Shown piece by piece: positions 15,303 to 27,500 of a DNA stretch of 28,447 nucleotides. The notes beneath the pieces are model-generated. The model had not been told where the DNA came from. It saw only the letters and a list, made by a program, of their open reading frames with translations, and made no database searches. Each line of letters opens with the position of its first letter. The first letter of the stretch is position 1. The translations under genes were made by a program, and so were the position numbers. Source of the stretch: a virus; IMG/VR virus record IMGVR_UViG_3300017773_000093, positions 1-28,447 of that record; one strand, given 5' to 3'.

Positions 15303-16478
15303 TCACACTAAGCGAACAAAGGTTGGATTGGTCGCATGGCTTACTGTGCAGACGAACTTAGCGTAGCCACCATCGCTGTCGGCGGTGTCACCGATGGCAG
15401 AAGTCGTTGAGTTGGTAAGAGCGAATGTTCCGGTGTTCGACCCGTGAGTATTCTTTATCTCAATGACATAACCCGCAGGGAACGCCCCACTGGTCGTTAC
15501 AGCGAATGTACCGCCCGGTGTAAGCACGAGGATGTTGGCATCGGTTGATGTGAGGTCAATGCTGGTAGCAGTGCTTGTAAGCACACGGTCGAACACTGAA
15601 CGAGTATAACGGGCGGCGTGAGTGCCACTGTAATACAATACATCCTTATCGTTGTCTCCGGCAGTAGTGCTGGCTACCTGCGCCCCGAATGATTGCCACA
15701 TTGCACCGAAGCGTGATGCGCTGAAACCACCAACTTCGGCGGCATGAAAGTTGTCAAGTTCAGTATGCGAATCAACTTCGGCAGTAGCGGCAATATCGCC
15801 GGTAGTGACGGGTGAGAAGTACATAGGTGATGGTCGGATGAACACACGCTTGTCGTTCACTTCTGTGATAGCCAACTTGAGGTCATCACCCCCACTCGCA
15901 TAGACAACACGGAGAACGGCTAAAACGAGTGTTTGAGTGTTCGCCAACGCACTACTACCTGTTGCGGTAGGTGTATTGAGGAAAGAAGTCGAACAAGCAG
16001 GGTAGGCGTTTGCACCAACAGTAGTAGCGGTTCCTAATTCCCAATAAATATGTTTTACAGTAGAAGTATCATCAGCGCAAGCATAGACAACTACGAGTGC
16101 TTCTTTGCCACTGGTAAGGGCGGTGTGTGAACCTGCGGCACTTGCACTACTGGTATTCAGCGTGTAAGTTGTTGTCGCACCTACACCACCTGCGAACTGA
16201 TACATTACTCCATCAAGAACAACATATCCTCCTTTTACAGTGAAAGTAGTGCCACTTGCGTAATTGACAGCACCGGGTAAATTAGCGGGTGTGTTCCTGT
16301 CACCCTCACCTACGGAGGTGTCGTCATACATGATGATACCATTACCATGCACACCCTCTATCATGTTGGTAAGAGTGGGTGATAAGATGTGGTCGCCGTC
16401 GCCTAAGCCATCAACATTCGTCGCTGTTGATACTGTCAAGTTATGATTTGTATGCCCCGATACTGGATTCCCTGCCAT
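15303..16478 (-). CDS. Tail-fibre-like structural protein
   Basis: 391 residues, rich in Thr, Ser, Ala and Gly with alternating beta strands, no signal peptide and no enzyme motif. The N-terminal part reads GHTNHNLTVSTATNVDGLGDGDH, then KGGYVVLDGVMYQFAGG, a strand-turn pattern common in phage fibre and baseplate-wedge proteins. The C-terminal 110 residues (ILVLTPGGTFAVTTSG, GYVIEIKNTHGSNTGTFALTN) look like a beta-sandwich or fibre knob. GAGGTGG precedes ATG 16478, and only one base separates the gene from the upstream stop. It is the last gene of the minus-strand operon. A host-attachment or tail-tip part is the likely role. I do not recognise an exact family. Confidence 0.7.
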   Translation of the reverse strand: MAGNPVSGHTNHNLTVSTATNVDGLGDGDHILSPTLTNMIEGVHGNGIIMYDDTSVGEGDRNTPANLPGAVNYASGTTFTVKGGYVVLDGVMYQFAGGVGATTTYTLNTSSASAAGSHTALTSGKEALVVVYACADDTSTVKHIYWELGTATTVGANAYPACSTSFLNTPTATGSSALANTQTLVLAVLRVVYASGGDDLKLAITEVNDKRVFIRPSPMYFSPVTTGDIAATAEVDSHTELDNFHAAEVGGFSASRFGAMWQSFGAQVASTTAGDNDKDVLYYSGTHAARYTRSVFDRVLTSTATSIDLTSTDANILVLTPGGTFAVTTSGAFPAGYVIEIKNTHGSNTGTFALTNSTTSAIGDTADSDGGYAKFVCTVSHATNPTFVRLV

Positions 16479-16479
16479 G

Positions 16480-16824
16480 TCATGCCACCTCGATTAAGAT
16501 TTCAATGTTAATTTCATTTGCTGATGTTTTGATGATTGGTTTAGTTGTATAGCGAGCGACTGGTGTAAAATCCGAAGTGCTTCTATTCTGTATGTACACC
16601 TCACGGATGCTATCAGTAAACGAATTATCAGCACTCATTGATGCTTCAACAAGAAGGGCGGTGTCGTCAATAATCGTCACTGTTGGCGTGAGAACGATAG
16701 CAGGGCGACCTGCCGCACCATCCTCCGCAGTAGCAGGTGTTCCGTCGAAACCCACCACTACTTCGTTGATAGTATCAGCAATAGTTTGTAGAAGTAAACG
16801 GCGTATGTGATTTGATACAGGCAT
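16480..16824 (-). CDS. Small virion-associated protein, function unknown
   Basis: 114 residues from ATG 16824; the frame is open upstream (to 16857) but GGAG lies eight bases before ATG 16824 and the preceding gene stops one base before it, so this start is preferred. The N-terminus is basic and helical (HIRRLLLQTIADTINEVVVG); the rest has beta strands (AIVLTPTVTIIDDTALLVEASM, NEINIEILIEVA). Position between the hub-like and fibre-like proteins suggests a connector, tail-completion or baseplate part. No known motif is seen. Confidence 0.7.
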   Translation of the reverse strand: MPVSNHIRRLLLQTIADTINEVVVGFDGTPATAEDGAAGRPAIVLTPTVTIIDDTALLVEASMSADNSFTDSIREVYIQNRSTSDFTPVARYTTKPIIKTSANEINIEILIEVA

Positions 16825-16825
16825 G

Positions 16826-18244
16826 TCAATATCTCCTAATCTCGGTCTTATTCGCACCTATTGGTAGCCCAGTGCCACCAATTTTGCCTCTTGTCTTCGT
16901 GCCTTTAACCCCTCCGATTAAAAAGGCGGTGTTATGTACTCCACGCTCGGTTACTTGAGAAGTAATACGCAACTCTATTTTACCGAACATTGACAAGTTT
17001 TCTTCTACAATTTGCACATAATTAAGCGGTGCTTCTCCACTGGAAACAGAGGTTGCACCTTCACTAATTCCTTGTAACACTCCTTCTATTCCCGATTCAA
17101 TGTTAAGTAAAGTAAGGTCGGTTGTTCCTACAATCGGCATGTGTCTTGCTTCTGTAATGACACGAGTTTGACCGTCATACTCAATAGTCATACCCGGTCT
17201 TAAATCAGTGATACCGGGGTGTCCTGTGCTACTGATAGAGCCAGCCGTCAAGGTGTTACCCCGTAAGATTTGACGAGCAACTTTTCTTGCCCCATTGGTA
17301 GAACGCACCGTCATATCTACAACTGGTGCTGGTTCTTCTCGTATCTCACCATTAACACCGCTTTGTCTTTCGGTGTCATCAACGGTAACAATAACCAAAT
17401 CATTCAATGCCATTGGTTGACCTTGTACAGTAACCCGATTAGGTGTGTTATCTACAGGGTCATTGGTTTTAGAACCAAAGCGTAGATTAGCGTCAACGGT
17501 GCGAGTTGCCTCGCTGAATGTGATAGGAACATAGAGCATGTTACCGAAGCGGTCCATCAAAATCATGCGGCTATCATGACGACCGAGAAAGCGGAGGGCG
17601 GTCATCAAATTGATGTTTGTAAAGTCTTGACCGAGGAAACGGGTTGAGTGTAACCTCCGACCGTTATTGTTATTGGTTGAACCCATGTTTCGACCAATGT
17701 TGAAACTGTTCATGCTGGTAGTAGCCTGTTGTCCTAAACGGATAGCCATGTCTGTTGTTCGTAATCCTACATCAATTGGCTGGCCCAATTTAACTTCACG
17801 CTCAAAGAAACCGAGGTCACTAAGTGTTTTTCCTTTCATGTTCTGTAGGTTCATTAGAATACCAACGGTGCTGGATTCAAGTGTTGAGATAGACAAGCGT
17901 TGGGCGGGGTTGTCGGCATTGTAAACAAGCATGGGTTTGTTGGTTGAACTCAATATATTGTCGCCCAAAAATGGCACTGCGGTGCTACTATGCCCCGATG
18001 TTTCTTTATGTGTGATTTGAATTGACGACTCACCCTCAACGATTTGATAGCGGGTTTCGGGCATGACTTGGAAAGTAGATGCGTTACTATTTTCAATGGT
18101 AACTTTCGCCTGTACACCTGTACTCGTGTCCACCTTTGCATGATGAACGGCGTTGTCAACGAACACCGGCTTACGCACATGGTCCATCACTGCGGGCATA
18201 TCGGTACTAAACCGACCGACGACTGTATTTTTTATGACAGCCAT
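16826..18244 (-). CDS. Tail baseplate hub-like protein (gpD/gp27 type, tentative)
   Basis: 472 residues from ATG 18244, which overlaps the upstream stop as TGATG (a GTG at 18256 would add four). The product is mostly beta with long loops. A region near residues 330-400 (ARKVARQIL, then GSISSTGHPGITDLRPGMTIEYDGQTRVITEARHM split over two strands) has the order seen in late-control-D / hub proteins: helix, then G-x-P with LxPGxxI, then a strand leading to V..A.H. Other parts include SRMILMDRFGNMLYVPITF and FGKIELRITSQVTERGVHN. These proteins cap the tail tube at the tip. Identity to known hubs is weak by eye, so tail-tip hub is an inference from the motif and neighbours. Confidence 0.55.
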   Translation of the reverse strand: MAVIKNTVVGRFSTDMPAVMDHVRKPVFVDNAVHHAKVDTSTGVQAKVTIENSNASTFQVMPETRYQIVEGESSIQITHKETSGHSSTAVPFLGDNILSSTNKPMLVYNADNPAQRLSISTLESSTVGILMNLQNMKGKTLSDLGFFEREVKLGQPIDVGLRTTDMAIRLGQQATTSMNSFNIGRNMGSTNNNNGRRLHSTRFLGQDFTNINLMTALRFLGRHDSRMILMDRFGNMLYVPITFSEATRTVDANLRFGSKTNDPVDNTPNRVTVQGQPMALNDLVIVTVDDTERQSGVNGEIREEPAPVVDMTVRSTNGARKVARQILRGNTLTAGSISSTGHPGITDLRPGMTIEYDGQTRVITEARHMPIVGTTDLTLLNIESGIEGVLQGISEGATSVSSGEAPLNYVQIVEENLSMFGKIELRITSQVTERGVHNTAFLIGGVKGTKTRGKIGGTGLPIGANKTEIRRY

Positions 18245-18579
18245 CAGCAGTTCCACCGTTTAAGAGAAGCCCCTTTCGGTGTCAATTTACCTTTCTTACT
18301 CGTTGCACCTTTCATACCACTCATACGAGCGCAGAATGATTTACGACGCTTGGCCTTCTTTGAGCCGGGCTTGAGTTTACTTGGCTTAGTCGTCACAGGG
18401 GGTTTGAGATTTGCACCACTCTTACGCTTGGCGGCGGCACGACCCTTAGCGTTCAGTCCACCTTTTGGGCTGTGCTTATTTGGATTGTAGCCATGAAATG
18501 GTTTTTCCTTCTTAGCCTTCATCAAAGCGAATGCGTTCTCCATTGGTGTACAACATTTGCAAAAGTCGTAGTCAATCAT
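18244..18579 (-). CDS. Basic DUF6321-like protein
   Basis: 111 residues, strongly basic. From residue 37 it reads SPKGGLNAKGRAAAKRKSG, LKPPVT, KRRKSFCARMSGMKG and ends SLKRWNC; this order (GGLNxKGR, NLKPPVT, RRKSFCARMxGMK, WxC end) is the pattern I know from DUF6321-type proteins common in marine phages and giant viruses. The N-terminal 20 residues add an extra cysteine group (FCKCC). Charge suggests nucleic-acid binding or a virion-packaged factor, but the family's function is not established. ATG 18579 overlaps the stop of the giant gene (ATGA). Family recognition is from memory. Confidence 0.7.
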   Translation of the reverse strand: MIDYDFCKCCTPMENAFALMKAKKEKPFHGYNPNKHSPKGGLNAKGRAAAKRKSGANLKPPVTTKPSKLKPGSKKAKRRKSFCARMSGMKGATSKKGKLTPKGASLKRWNC

Positions 18580-21500
18580 GCGCCATCACCACTGTGGTCT
18601 GTTGAATTGTAGTCAACATCTCCTTTATGTCCTTTTGGATGAAGAGACTGGGAGAAGCGTGGTTGTACGCTGTAATCTTTACGAACAACAGCATCATCGT
18701 TTTCTACTGATGTACGACGGCGTGATGCGTCGGAACGGTAGTGTTGCAAAGTATTTTCACTGATAATTACACGAGTAACTTCATTGTCAATTTTACTACT
18801 GTCAAAGCCGCTATCACTTGTTCCAATAATCTTTGGCCCTTTACTCATAGGTACAGTGTCACTTGCACTGATGTCCATGTAATAAGCGGGTATGTATGGA
18901 GGGTTTGTATCGGGATTTGAAGCACGAATATAAACACCAGCGGTAGCCTTACCATTGTCAACATCATACAAATACAAACCATATTTACCACCAGCGGTAG
19001 CACCGAAGTAATTACTGCCGTATTGCGGGGCTGATGAGTGTAGGTTGAGATTAGAACGGAACATTTCGATGTGTTGTTTATCCATCAAGCGAACAGGGCG
19101 CATCATGTATGTGATTGTCTTATCAACAACATTCCCTCTTGTATCACCATTTGTATCAGTAAGATACGGGTTGCTACTTTTCCATACAGATGATGCACTG
19201 ATACCATATTTACTGGCTAAATATCCTTCTACGCTTTGTCTGTCAGTATCACTTAATGCCGAAGAATAAATAATTACCTCCGCCATTTGACCTGTCAGTT
19301 CAAAAGAACCAACATCACCCAATATAGGAGTAGCAGAAGTAGCAGTTTTTTTGGTAAACACCGCACTTGATGTTGCGGCAGAAGCACCGTTTACATAGAG
19401 AGTTTGAGTAGTTGTTCCACCACCCGCACCATCACTACCAGCCATTTTCAAAGTGACTATCGAAGGAGTATTAGGCACTACAGTATCGTTTCCAGCAGAT
19501 ATTATAGTCTGTCCACTACCTGTTCCTGTTCTCCATTGCCAGTAGTTGGTGCTACCCGACATTCTCGCATACAAAAGCCATCCAGTATTACCGTTTGTAG
19601 TGTCTATTATTCCGTGATAATTACCGTCATCCGAATCAACAGTTGAAACTACAAACACTGTAAAGTTATTCGGGTTTAAATCAGCACTGAAAGGAGTGGA
19701 TAAAGCGTCATCTCCATCGAAGTGAATAAGTGGTTTGTTATTGTAATCGCTATCACTTGCTACAAAGTCCGGCTGTGAACTTACTGTTCCCTGTGTGAAA
19801 TCTTTATTGTTACCGCTTACATCCTCCCAAGAAGTTACAGCCGCACCATCAGCCAAATCAAGACTATCGGCTTTTAGCCATAACTCCATATTGGTTTTAG
19901 GAATATCTCCCCAACTACTGTCATCAATCGGTGAAAGGTAGTTACGGGTTTCAGCAAGGTAAGTTCCACCAAGCGGGTTGAAGTTGGAGGTGTGACTCAT
20001 ACGCATTGCGCCACCTTGAGGTTGCCCTCCAAAGTTGAGTGCGGTAAGGTCGTAGTTACCAATAGTTTGCGAAGCGGTGGTGAAACCTCCTTGCAATATA
20101 ACACGCTGTCCTACATTTCGGTCTGTGTGTAGGCTATGCGCTTCGGTGTTGATGATGATTTGATTAGTGTCAACGCCTTGTAGATTCTCGGTATCAAGAC
20201 CGATACGAGGACTACTGCGACTCACTGCATCCTTATGCGGTGAATCACCGACGATGTTTTCCATGCGGTCGCTTACTACTGCTTCGGGCTTGAGTAGTCC
20301 GTCTTCTGCAATCTCCAAGCGTGAACTGATACCACGAGGCACTTCGTCGGCTTGCAGTGTATCGTTTCTTGCACGAATAAATCCATCATTGAGGATTGGT
20401 TCGGCGGTGTGATGAGAGAGAACAAGTCCTGTCGTGTGTATTGGTTCACTCAATGCGGTTAAGACATCCTCGTTGAATTGAGTTGGGTATCGAATACCTC
20501 GACCATTACCCATGTCGCCTACACGCTGTGCGTTTGATGGCATGAATACATCAACCAAAGTGTTTGTATCGCTATTATTAGTGTTATTTAAACGACCACC
20601 AAATCTCGGTACTGGTGGTGAACCAATCAATGCTGTATCAGCCGCATTAGTAAGTCCTTTCAAATTGACGAGGTGTTTTCCGTTGTTATGTATTCGCTGA
20701 TACGGCGTACGGTCATTGCGTCGGTCGTATTCGTATGCGTCACCCGCATCCCATGATGGGCGAATACCAAATGAACGGACAGGGAACCGGCGAATATCCT
20801 CACCACGAGTATTACCCCACCAATCAACAATGTAATACTTAGCGGCATCCTCAATTGAATCTAAGCCCTTACCGTTACCATCGCCCCACCAGTCACGCAA
20901 TACAGTAGCACTGTTGCGTAGGGTGCGTACAGGGCAACCGAATGGGCGGGTATAGCGAACACCGTCACTGTATCGAACCTGCCACTCCGGTTTGTCAACA
21001 CCAAGCATACCGGAGAAGTTGGTTTGTCGTTCCATAATACCAGTGTAGGTGTTCGGGAAAGTGGAGGTTGAACTACCGCTACCACCAGCGTATGTTGATG
21101 TTTGAGTTTCAGTTTGCACCAATGGGCCATGAGTATAACCTATACTTGCGTTGGTGGCTGTCACTGCTGTTTCACGCAATGCTCGCAATCCATACATGGA
21201 CCACTGCGGCTTGTTGTATGGTTGGCGTAGGCCGAAGCGATAACCGAATGGGCGTGGGCGTGTTGGGTTACTGATACCATCATACGATGACTTGCTGATA
21301 CCGCTACTTACAGCATACGAACCGTCATCGTCAGCATCGGACCAAATAGGCCCATCGAAGCCGTAGTCTCGTGGATAATCCCATGATGATGAAACATAAG
21401 CGTAGCCATCAAGACGGCTCACCAGTGGTCCACCACGGCTACCACTCGGCCAAAAGTGATTGAGCATACTCTTGGTGGCTGTATTGGTGCTGTCCGACTG

Positions 21501-24500
21501 TCCACCTTGCATAAGCCCTGTGCCAATGGTGGTATCAATGGTTTGAGCAGTTTGAGGTGTTCCATCAGCACCAGTGTAAATGATAGAACCTACAGTAATT
21601 TCAGTAGGTAAAGTATCAAACACTACAATAGTTGTATCTCCTTCTGTAACAGCACCGTTGACTTGATACATGCGCCCATCAACAAAGATGTAATCCTCAT
21701 CTCCGATAGGCTCACCACCATTTGTTGTAATGGTATTACCAGTGTGAGATACAACTTGGCGAGTATGTGAACCATCAGCGGCGAGGTCAGCGGTCTTGTA
21801 GTAGCGCAGTGAATGATTACCACTCGCCATTGTAGTCAATGGGGTTCCGATAACATTGACACATCCTGTTAATGTATTACCGCCAGCACCACCACCTGTG
21901 TAGGTGAAAGTTTCTTCTTCGCTACCACTGTTGACATAAACAGTATTTGTTCCACTCGTAGGCCATCCAGCCATTATAGTACCTGTAGCAGTTACAGTTG
22001 TACTACTCACACTCGCTGATGTAGCAGTGTAGTATGTTGATTGCGCTTCGGTAGGCGGCATGGCTGTCTTCATTCGCAAAGCAAACGGACCCATGCTGGC
22101 GTAGTAAGTAGCGTCATGGTAGTGAACTGTTTCAAAGTGTTCCGGCATACTGTTGAGTGGTTTTTGGTTGATGGCTCGGTCAGTCAATGGATTCAACCAT
22201 GTTCGACTTGCATCACTGTAGAAAGTATGAGGGCGACCGAGATTAGGATGCCATAGGCAAAGGTATGCATCAGCCATGTGTAGGCTGTTGGTATCACGAC
22301 TACCTGCTAAAGTTTGAGGTAATGTTCGGGTGATGATACTTGTTTCACTGTCATTTAAAATAGTATTTGCTGGTCTAAAATCATACGCTCGACTTAGGCG
22401 CATTCCTGTTCCAGCAGTTAAATTACTGGTAAAGTCACTGTTGGCTACAATAGTAAATTGCTTAGGTTTATTCATATTACTTGAATCATAACTACTGCGT
22501 TCAGTGTAAGTATGTGTTCGTCGTATTCCTGTTGCATCAATGTATTCAAGCACCATACCATAGTAAGGTTGCTTAGGGAATCCTCGTGCATCATCTACTG
22601 TGATAACTGTAGATGCTACACTTACTACATTACACACAGGTGTAAGACTGATATTCTCAAGTATCTCGGAGTATAAGTCGGGATAGAAACTCGGATAACC
22701 GGCAAGTGTAATTTGAGATGCAATCGAACCATTACTCGCTCTTAAGAACTCATAGTAATTATCAAGCCGATGCCAAGACAAATGATTGAAGCGGTCAGCA
22801 TCAGCATTATCGGGGGCGACTTTGTGTACTATAGACCACCACGGAATGTTGGTTGTAAATCCGGGTGTTGAATCAATAAACATATTTGGTAAGTAGGGTA
22901 GTGACCGACGAACAAACGCTGGTGATTCTGTGCTTTGTACACCAAGTGGATTATACAACATCAACGGTGGGATATTGGTGAAATGACTACCGTAATCGGG
23001 GTCATGGTCTATCATCAATTCGTTGATGAATACTTCACAGCCTCTTACATCAGCCATCGTAGCGTTTGCTAATACGAGAGCGTAAGCACCTGTGGCACTG
23101 TCGGGTTCACGAATACCTACGACGAGAGCAACTTGTTGACTTGTTAATTCATTTACACTACCATCGGGGGTGGCACTATTATCAGCAGGGCCATTAGCAT
23201 GATAACCAATAAACTGTGAACTGTGCATATTTGGTTGAATGATAATTTGATACGCACCAACTTCGGCGGGGTCGGGGAAGTGTTCTTTCAATGTGTAAGT
23301 ACCTGCGGCTTCAAGAACAACGGTGTGTCCACCCTTTGAATTAACAACACCGGCTTGGCCTTCGGATGCAAGAACACCATAACCATCGTTACGCAACTTG
23401 GTTTCAAACATCAATGAGAATCCACCACCGTGTATATCACTTGGACCACTCGGTGTAGCAGTTAATGAACCAAAAACCAATAGCGGGTCATAAGTAGGGA
23501 AAGTATCTCGGCTTGTAACTAAAGTGTTCTTACTTCTTTCATCCATATCTTCATGCTCAAATGATTGTAAAGTAGCCGAGCGACAGGCTCGATGTTTGTC
23601 GTATAATCCTTGATAAGCAGGGTGCGCCCAATGTCCGGGTAGCATAGCCATTGTTGCGTTGACGAAGTGATGGCCCATGCGAGGAATAGGTGCAGGGGTG
23701 AGTTGCGGTTTACTGTATATCGAATACCCTGTAGTCGCCTCTTCACCCGTTACCGAGTAATTGACATAGTGTGTGTGGGCCATATCGGGGCTATTACCAC
23801 TCACTTCTGCATGGTCTCGAATACGGCGTGAACCATAGAATCGGGTGCTACCAGCAGGGATGTAATATGATGGAACTACTTTTAGTGCTGTAATACTTTC
23901 AAGAACGAGTTTGTTGAATGTTTCATCACCCACGCAACCAGTGAATGTAGAGCCACTAATGCCGGTAAAGGATGCTACGCCGCCTTCATCGGTAGTCGGA
24001 TTGTATAATCGAAGGAATCTGCGCTCTCCTACTCGTTCTTTGTTTCCAAAGGTAGAATCATAAACTTCGGAAACTACACTTGTATTTACTGTTAAAGTAG
24101 TGCCACTAAAAGACACACCTGTAAGTTCGTGATTAACTACACCAGCACTATGTGAATAAATGACAGGATGCTTGTGAGTGTTGGTATTACCCATTTTTGT
24201 TACATGGAAGTACAAGGTACGGTCGTGTAATTCATAGGCTGTTTCAAGAGGTGCGTTTCCTGTGGAACTTTGCCAGCCTGTCATTTTACTTTCGGGGAAC
24301 GGTGTATTTTGAGAAAGATGTTCCCAGTTATGGTCGCTGTAAGTAGGGCCGAGGTTTGGACTCACCAAACTATTATCGAACATATGTTCTACGGTGGATT
24401 TAGTCATCATACCACCTGTACCCATTGTTTCAGTTTGATAGGCTTGTAGTCTGTCAAAGCCGGAACGAACTACCAAGTTACCGGGTATTGAATCGGGGTC

Positions 24501-27500
24501 GGGTAATCGGATTTTCATATTCGGTGTGACACCGCTACCTGCAATTGCTGGTGCTAATCCCTGCGTTGTTCGGTCGGGTATTTGCGAATACGCCCGAATA
24601 ATTGTTCCGAATGGTGAGCCACCCTCGATTTTATGTTCTTGGCCTGTATCATCAATTACTGTAATACTTTCAAACTGAATCTCTTCATTTGGTATTTCAA
24701 GAATATTACGCAGTAAATCGGGGTGACGGGCGGCTAATTGCGGATGCGACAATTCTTGCGCTTGGATAATCGGGAACATTGCACTATTGGTTGATTCAAA
24801 GGTAAAGCGGTTGTTACCGTATAATTTTTCACCAGTGGTGTAGGCATTACTACCTGTTACACGAGTGACAAACGGAACAGCACCCAATCCTCGTGCATTA
24901 GAAGCAGGTAGGCTAAGGTTGCCACCATCCATCCGTTTCCAAACTACATGCTCAACGCTAAAGTTTTGAGCAGGTGTACGCTGTGATAACTTGTAGCCGT
25001 TGGTGTCACCAAGCCAAAAGTCATCATTAGTGTAATCATAATTATCAATTTCAGCATCACTGCTTGATAATTCAAGTTCTTTTGTAATATTACGAGTAAC
25101 AGCAGTAGCAACCTCAAGATTGATAGAACCGGGGCTAATATCAGTGTCAAAGAACAAATCTCCTGTTTCAGCGAAACAAGGTTCGGCGTTAAACAAATTA
25201 GTATCTTGGTCGCTGGTTAATGCTGTGTGTAATACATAAGCCGCAGACGGAACATCAGCAGTAGGTGTGGCCGTTCCTGTAGCAATTAACGCTTCGACAT
25301 TTGGACCAGCGTTGGCAGGGGCTATGTATCGTTCAGCATCATGGAATCGTTCATCCCATCGTGTTGTACCAGCGAATGTAATAGCAGTAGCGGCGGCTAC
25401 GCCAGCACGAGTTTTCGATACGACCGACAACCAATCACCGGTTGCTTTGATACCATCACGGTCAGTCTTAGCAACAAGAGCCAATTCACTTTCATTACTG
25501 ATGACAAGCATTGCTCGACTAAATACTCCTTGCTGGTGATGTAATTTTTTGTTAAGTATGAATGTAGTATCAGTGTCAGTTTCTCGCATGTGTGGAGGTT
25601 TTGCACTCATTATGTCTTTTGTACTTTCGACATCTGTAAAGTCGTAAGCCGTGTACCATGAAGCACCTCCGGCCAAACCGATATTCCATGTATAAGGTGT
25701 AGTAAGCGCAACATCGTAAGAAGTATTGGAAACACTTTCTTGACCGTTGACTCTCGGACTTGCTTCGGGGCTGTTATACATTGGATAAGAACTTGGTAGG
25801 TGTCCTAATACACTCATACATGAGGCTGATGAACCATAAGGAGTAAAGCCCATCTTAGGATGCCAAGCACCCTTTCCAGCGGCGTAAAGGTTGGTGGTAA
25901 AGGTGAGTGTGCCGTTTGTTACCGAACCTCCTGTTGTTGACGCTGATAATTCAAATCCAGTGCTACTGGTAATGCTACGGACATAAGCACCCGTAGGAAT
26001 ACCTGTTCCACTTACCAACATACCAATTTTTAGTTTTGCGGTAGAATCCATTGCAATTGTAGGGTCGTTATTGTAATCACATGTAGCGTCGGTAAAGACG
26101 GTTGTATCTACCTTGAGCGAATTGAGGTAGGAATAACGCTCTCCCGCCCATCCTACAGCCCCTACAGGGCGTGTGCGGTCAATAGCATCCACCAATCCAC
26201 CAAAGTGCGCCTGTGTCATGTGGCTACGAGGGGTTTCGTTTTCATTGTTAAAGCGATGAACACCCGCCTTCGACCAAACAAATAACTTTGTGAGTGGTGG
26301 GTATTGAATAGGTTCGGGTTGACTTGGCGGGTTTGGGTCAATTACAGCACCCGGAGAAGGGTAAGTTAAAGTTGCACTTTCGCATTTATTATGCCATGTA
26401 GTACGGTCTTCAAGTAAAGGTTGACCGCTTATTCGATTTGGTGCAAGGTAAAACCTTACACGATATGTTCCGCTATCATTGTATATTTCTCGACTGTGAT
26501 AACATCCCCATGTAGGACCAGCATGGTAACTTGGGTCAACGGCCCCTGCGCCTACTGTGTGGTCTCGCCCACCATCGGGTGTACGAAGCCATCCACTCAT
26601 AGGTATTTGTTCTAATTCTTCTTGAGTTGCACCGTCAATAACTGTTTGAACATACACCTTTGAGTTATCTAAAGCGGTACCTGCAAGTAGTCGAACATCT
26701 AAATCGCCAGTCATATTTTGATAAAGAATACTACCGGAACTACCTGTTTCAATCCAACCATATCGGTCTTGGCGCATTGAGTTACCCATAGATGGTAGGA
26801 ATGTTCCACCCATTGCCTTAAGCGCACCTTTACCGGGATTTTCGTTGATTGCTTGACCGATGATAGTCGCCAGTTCTTCGCCGTTTTGACAGCGTGTTCC
26901 ATCTACTACAATATAATCAGTGTCAAAGTTAAGCGCAGTTTCGCTGTTCGCACCTTCAAGGATAGTCTTACCCATCACACCCGATACTCGGTATGCTGTA
27001 GCGTTGACTTGATTACCCGCATCCAAAGCATAACGATAGTTACTGTTTGGATTTGGGGGGTTGAATGAGATTTGGTTGTCAAGCCATGAACCACCCGGAT
27101 GATACCCACCATCCATGTGAAATGTCATATCTGCACTCATAGCAATACCGTAATAAGATACTGCACAGTGTTTGTAAGGGTGGGTTTTCCAATAATCTGC
27201 TTTATTATCACTGGTAATTTTACCACTTGTTGGGTTGGTAAAGACTTCGCCATAGTGAGAACCGTGTTCCGGTCGTTGCTGTAAATAACCTACATTGGGA
27301 ATACCTTGCGGTGGCGACCAGTTAAGCGTAGTTCGCCAATGGTAACGGTTTCTTGCAGTTTGGTAAGTAGAATCGGGCGGGCCGTATAAATTATCATTGT
27401 TGGTAATTTCATTTGGTAGATAATTACTGTGAGGAACTTTACTCCAAGTGTTACCGGTAGTGACAACATATCCGGGGTGAGGTTCGACAGCCGCATTGGA

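Noticed and set aside
18044-18490. 148-codon plus-strand frame
   Set aside because: Antisense to the hub-like and DUF6321-like genes, which have overlaps and family patterns supporting the minus strand.
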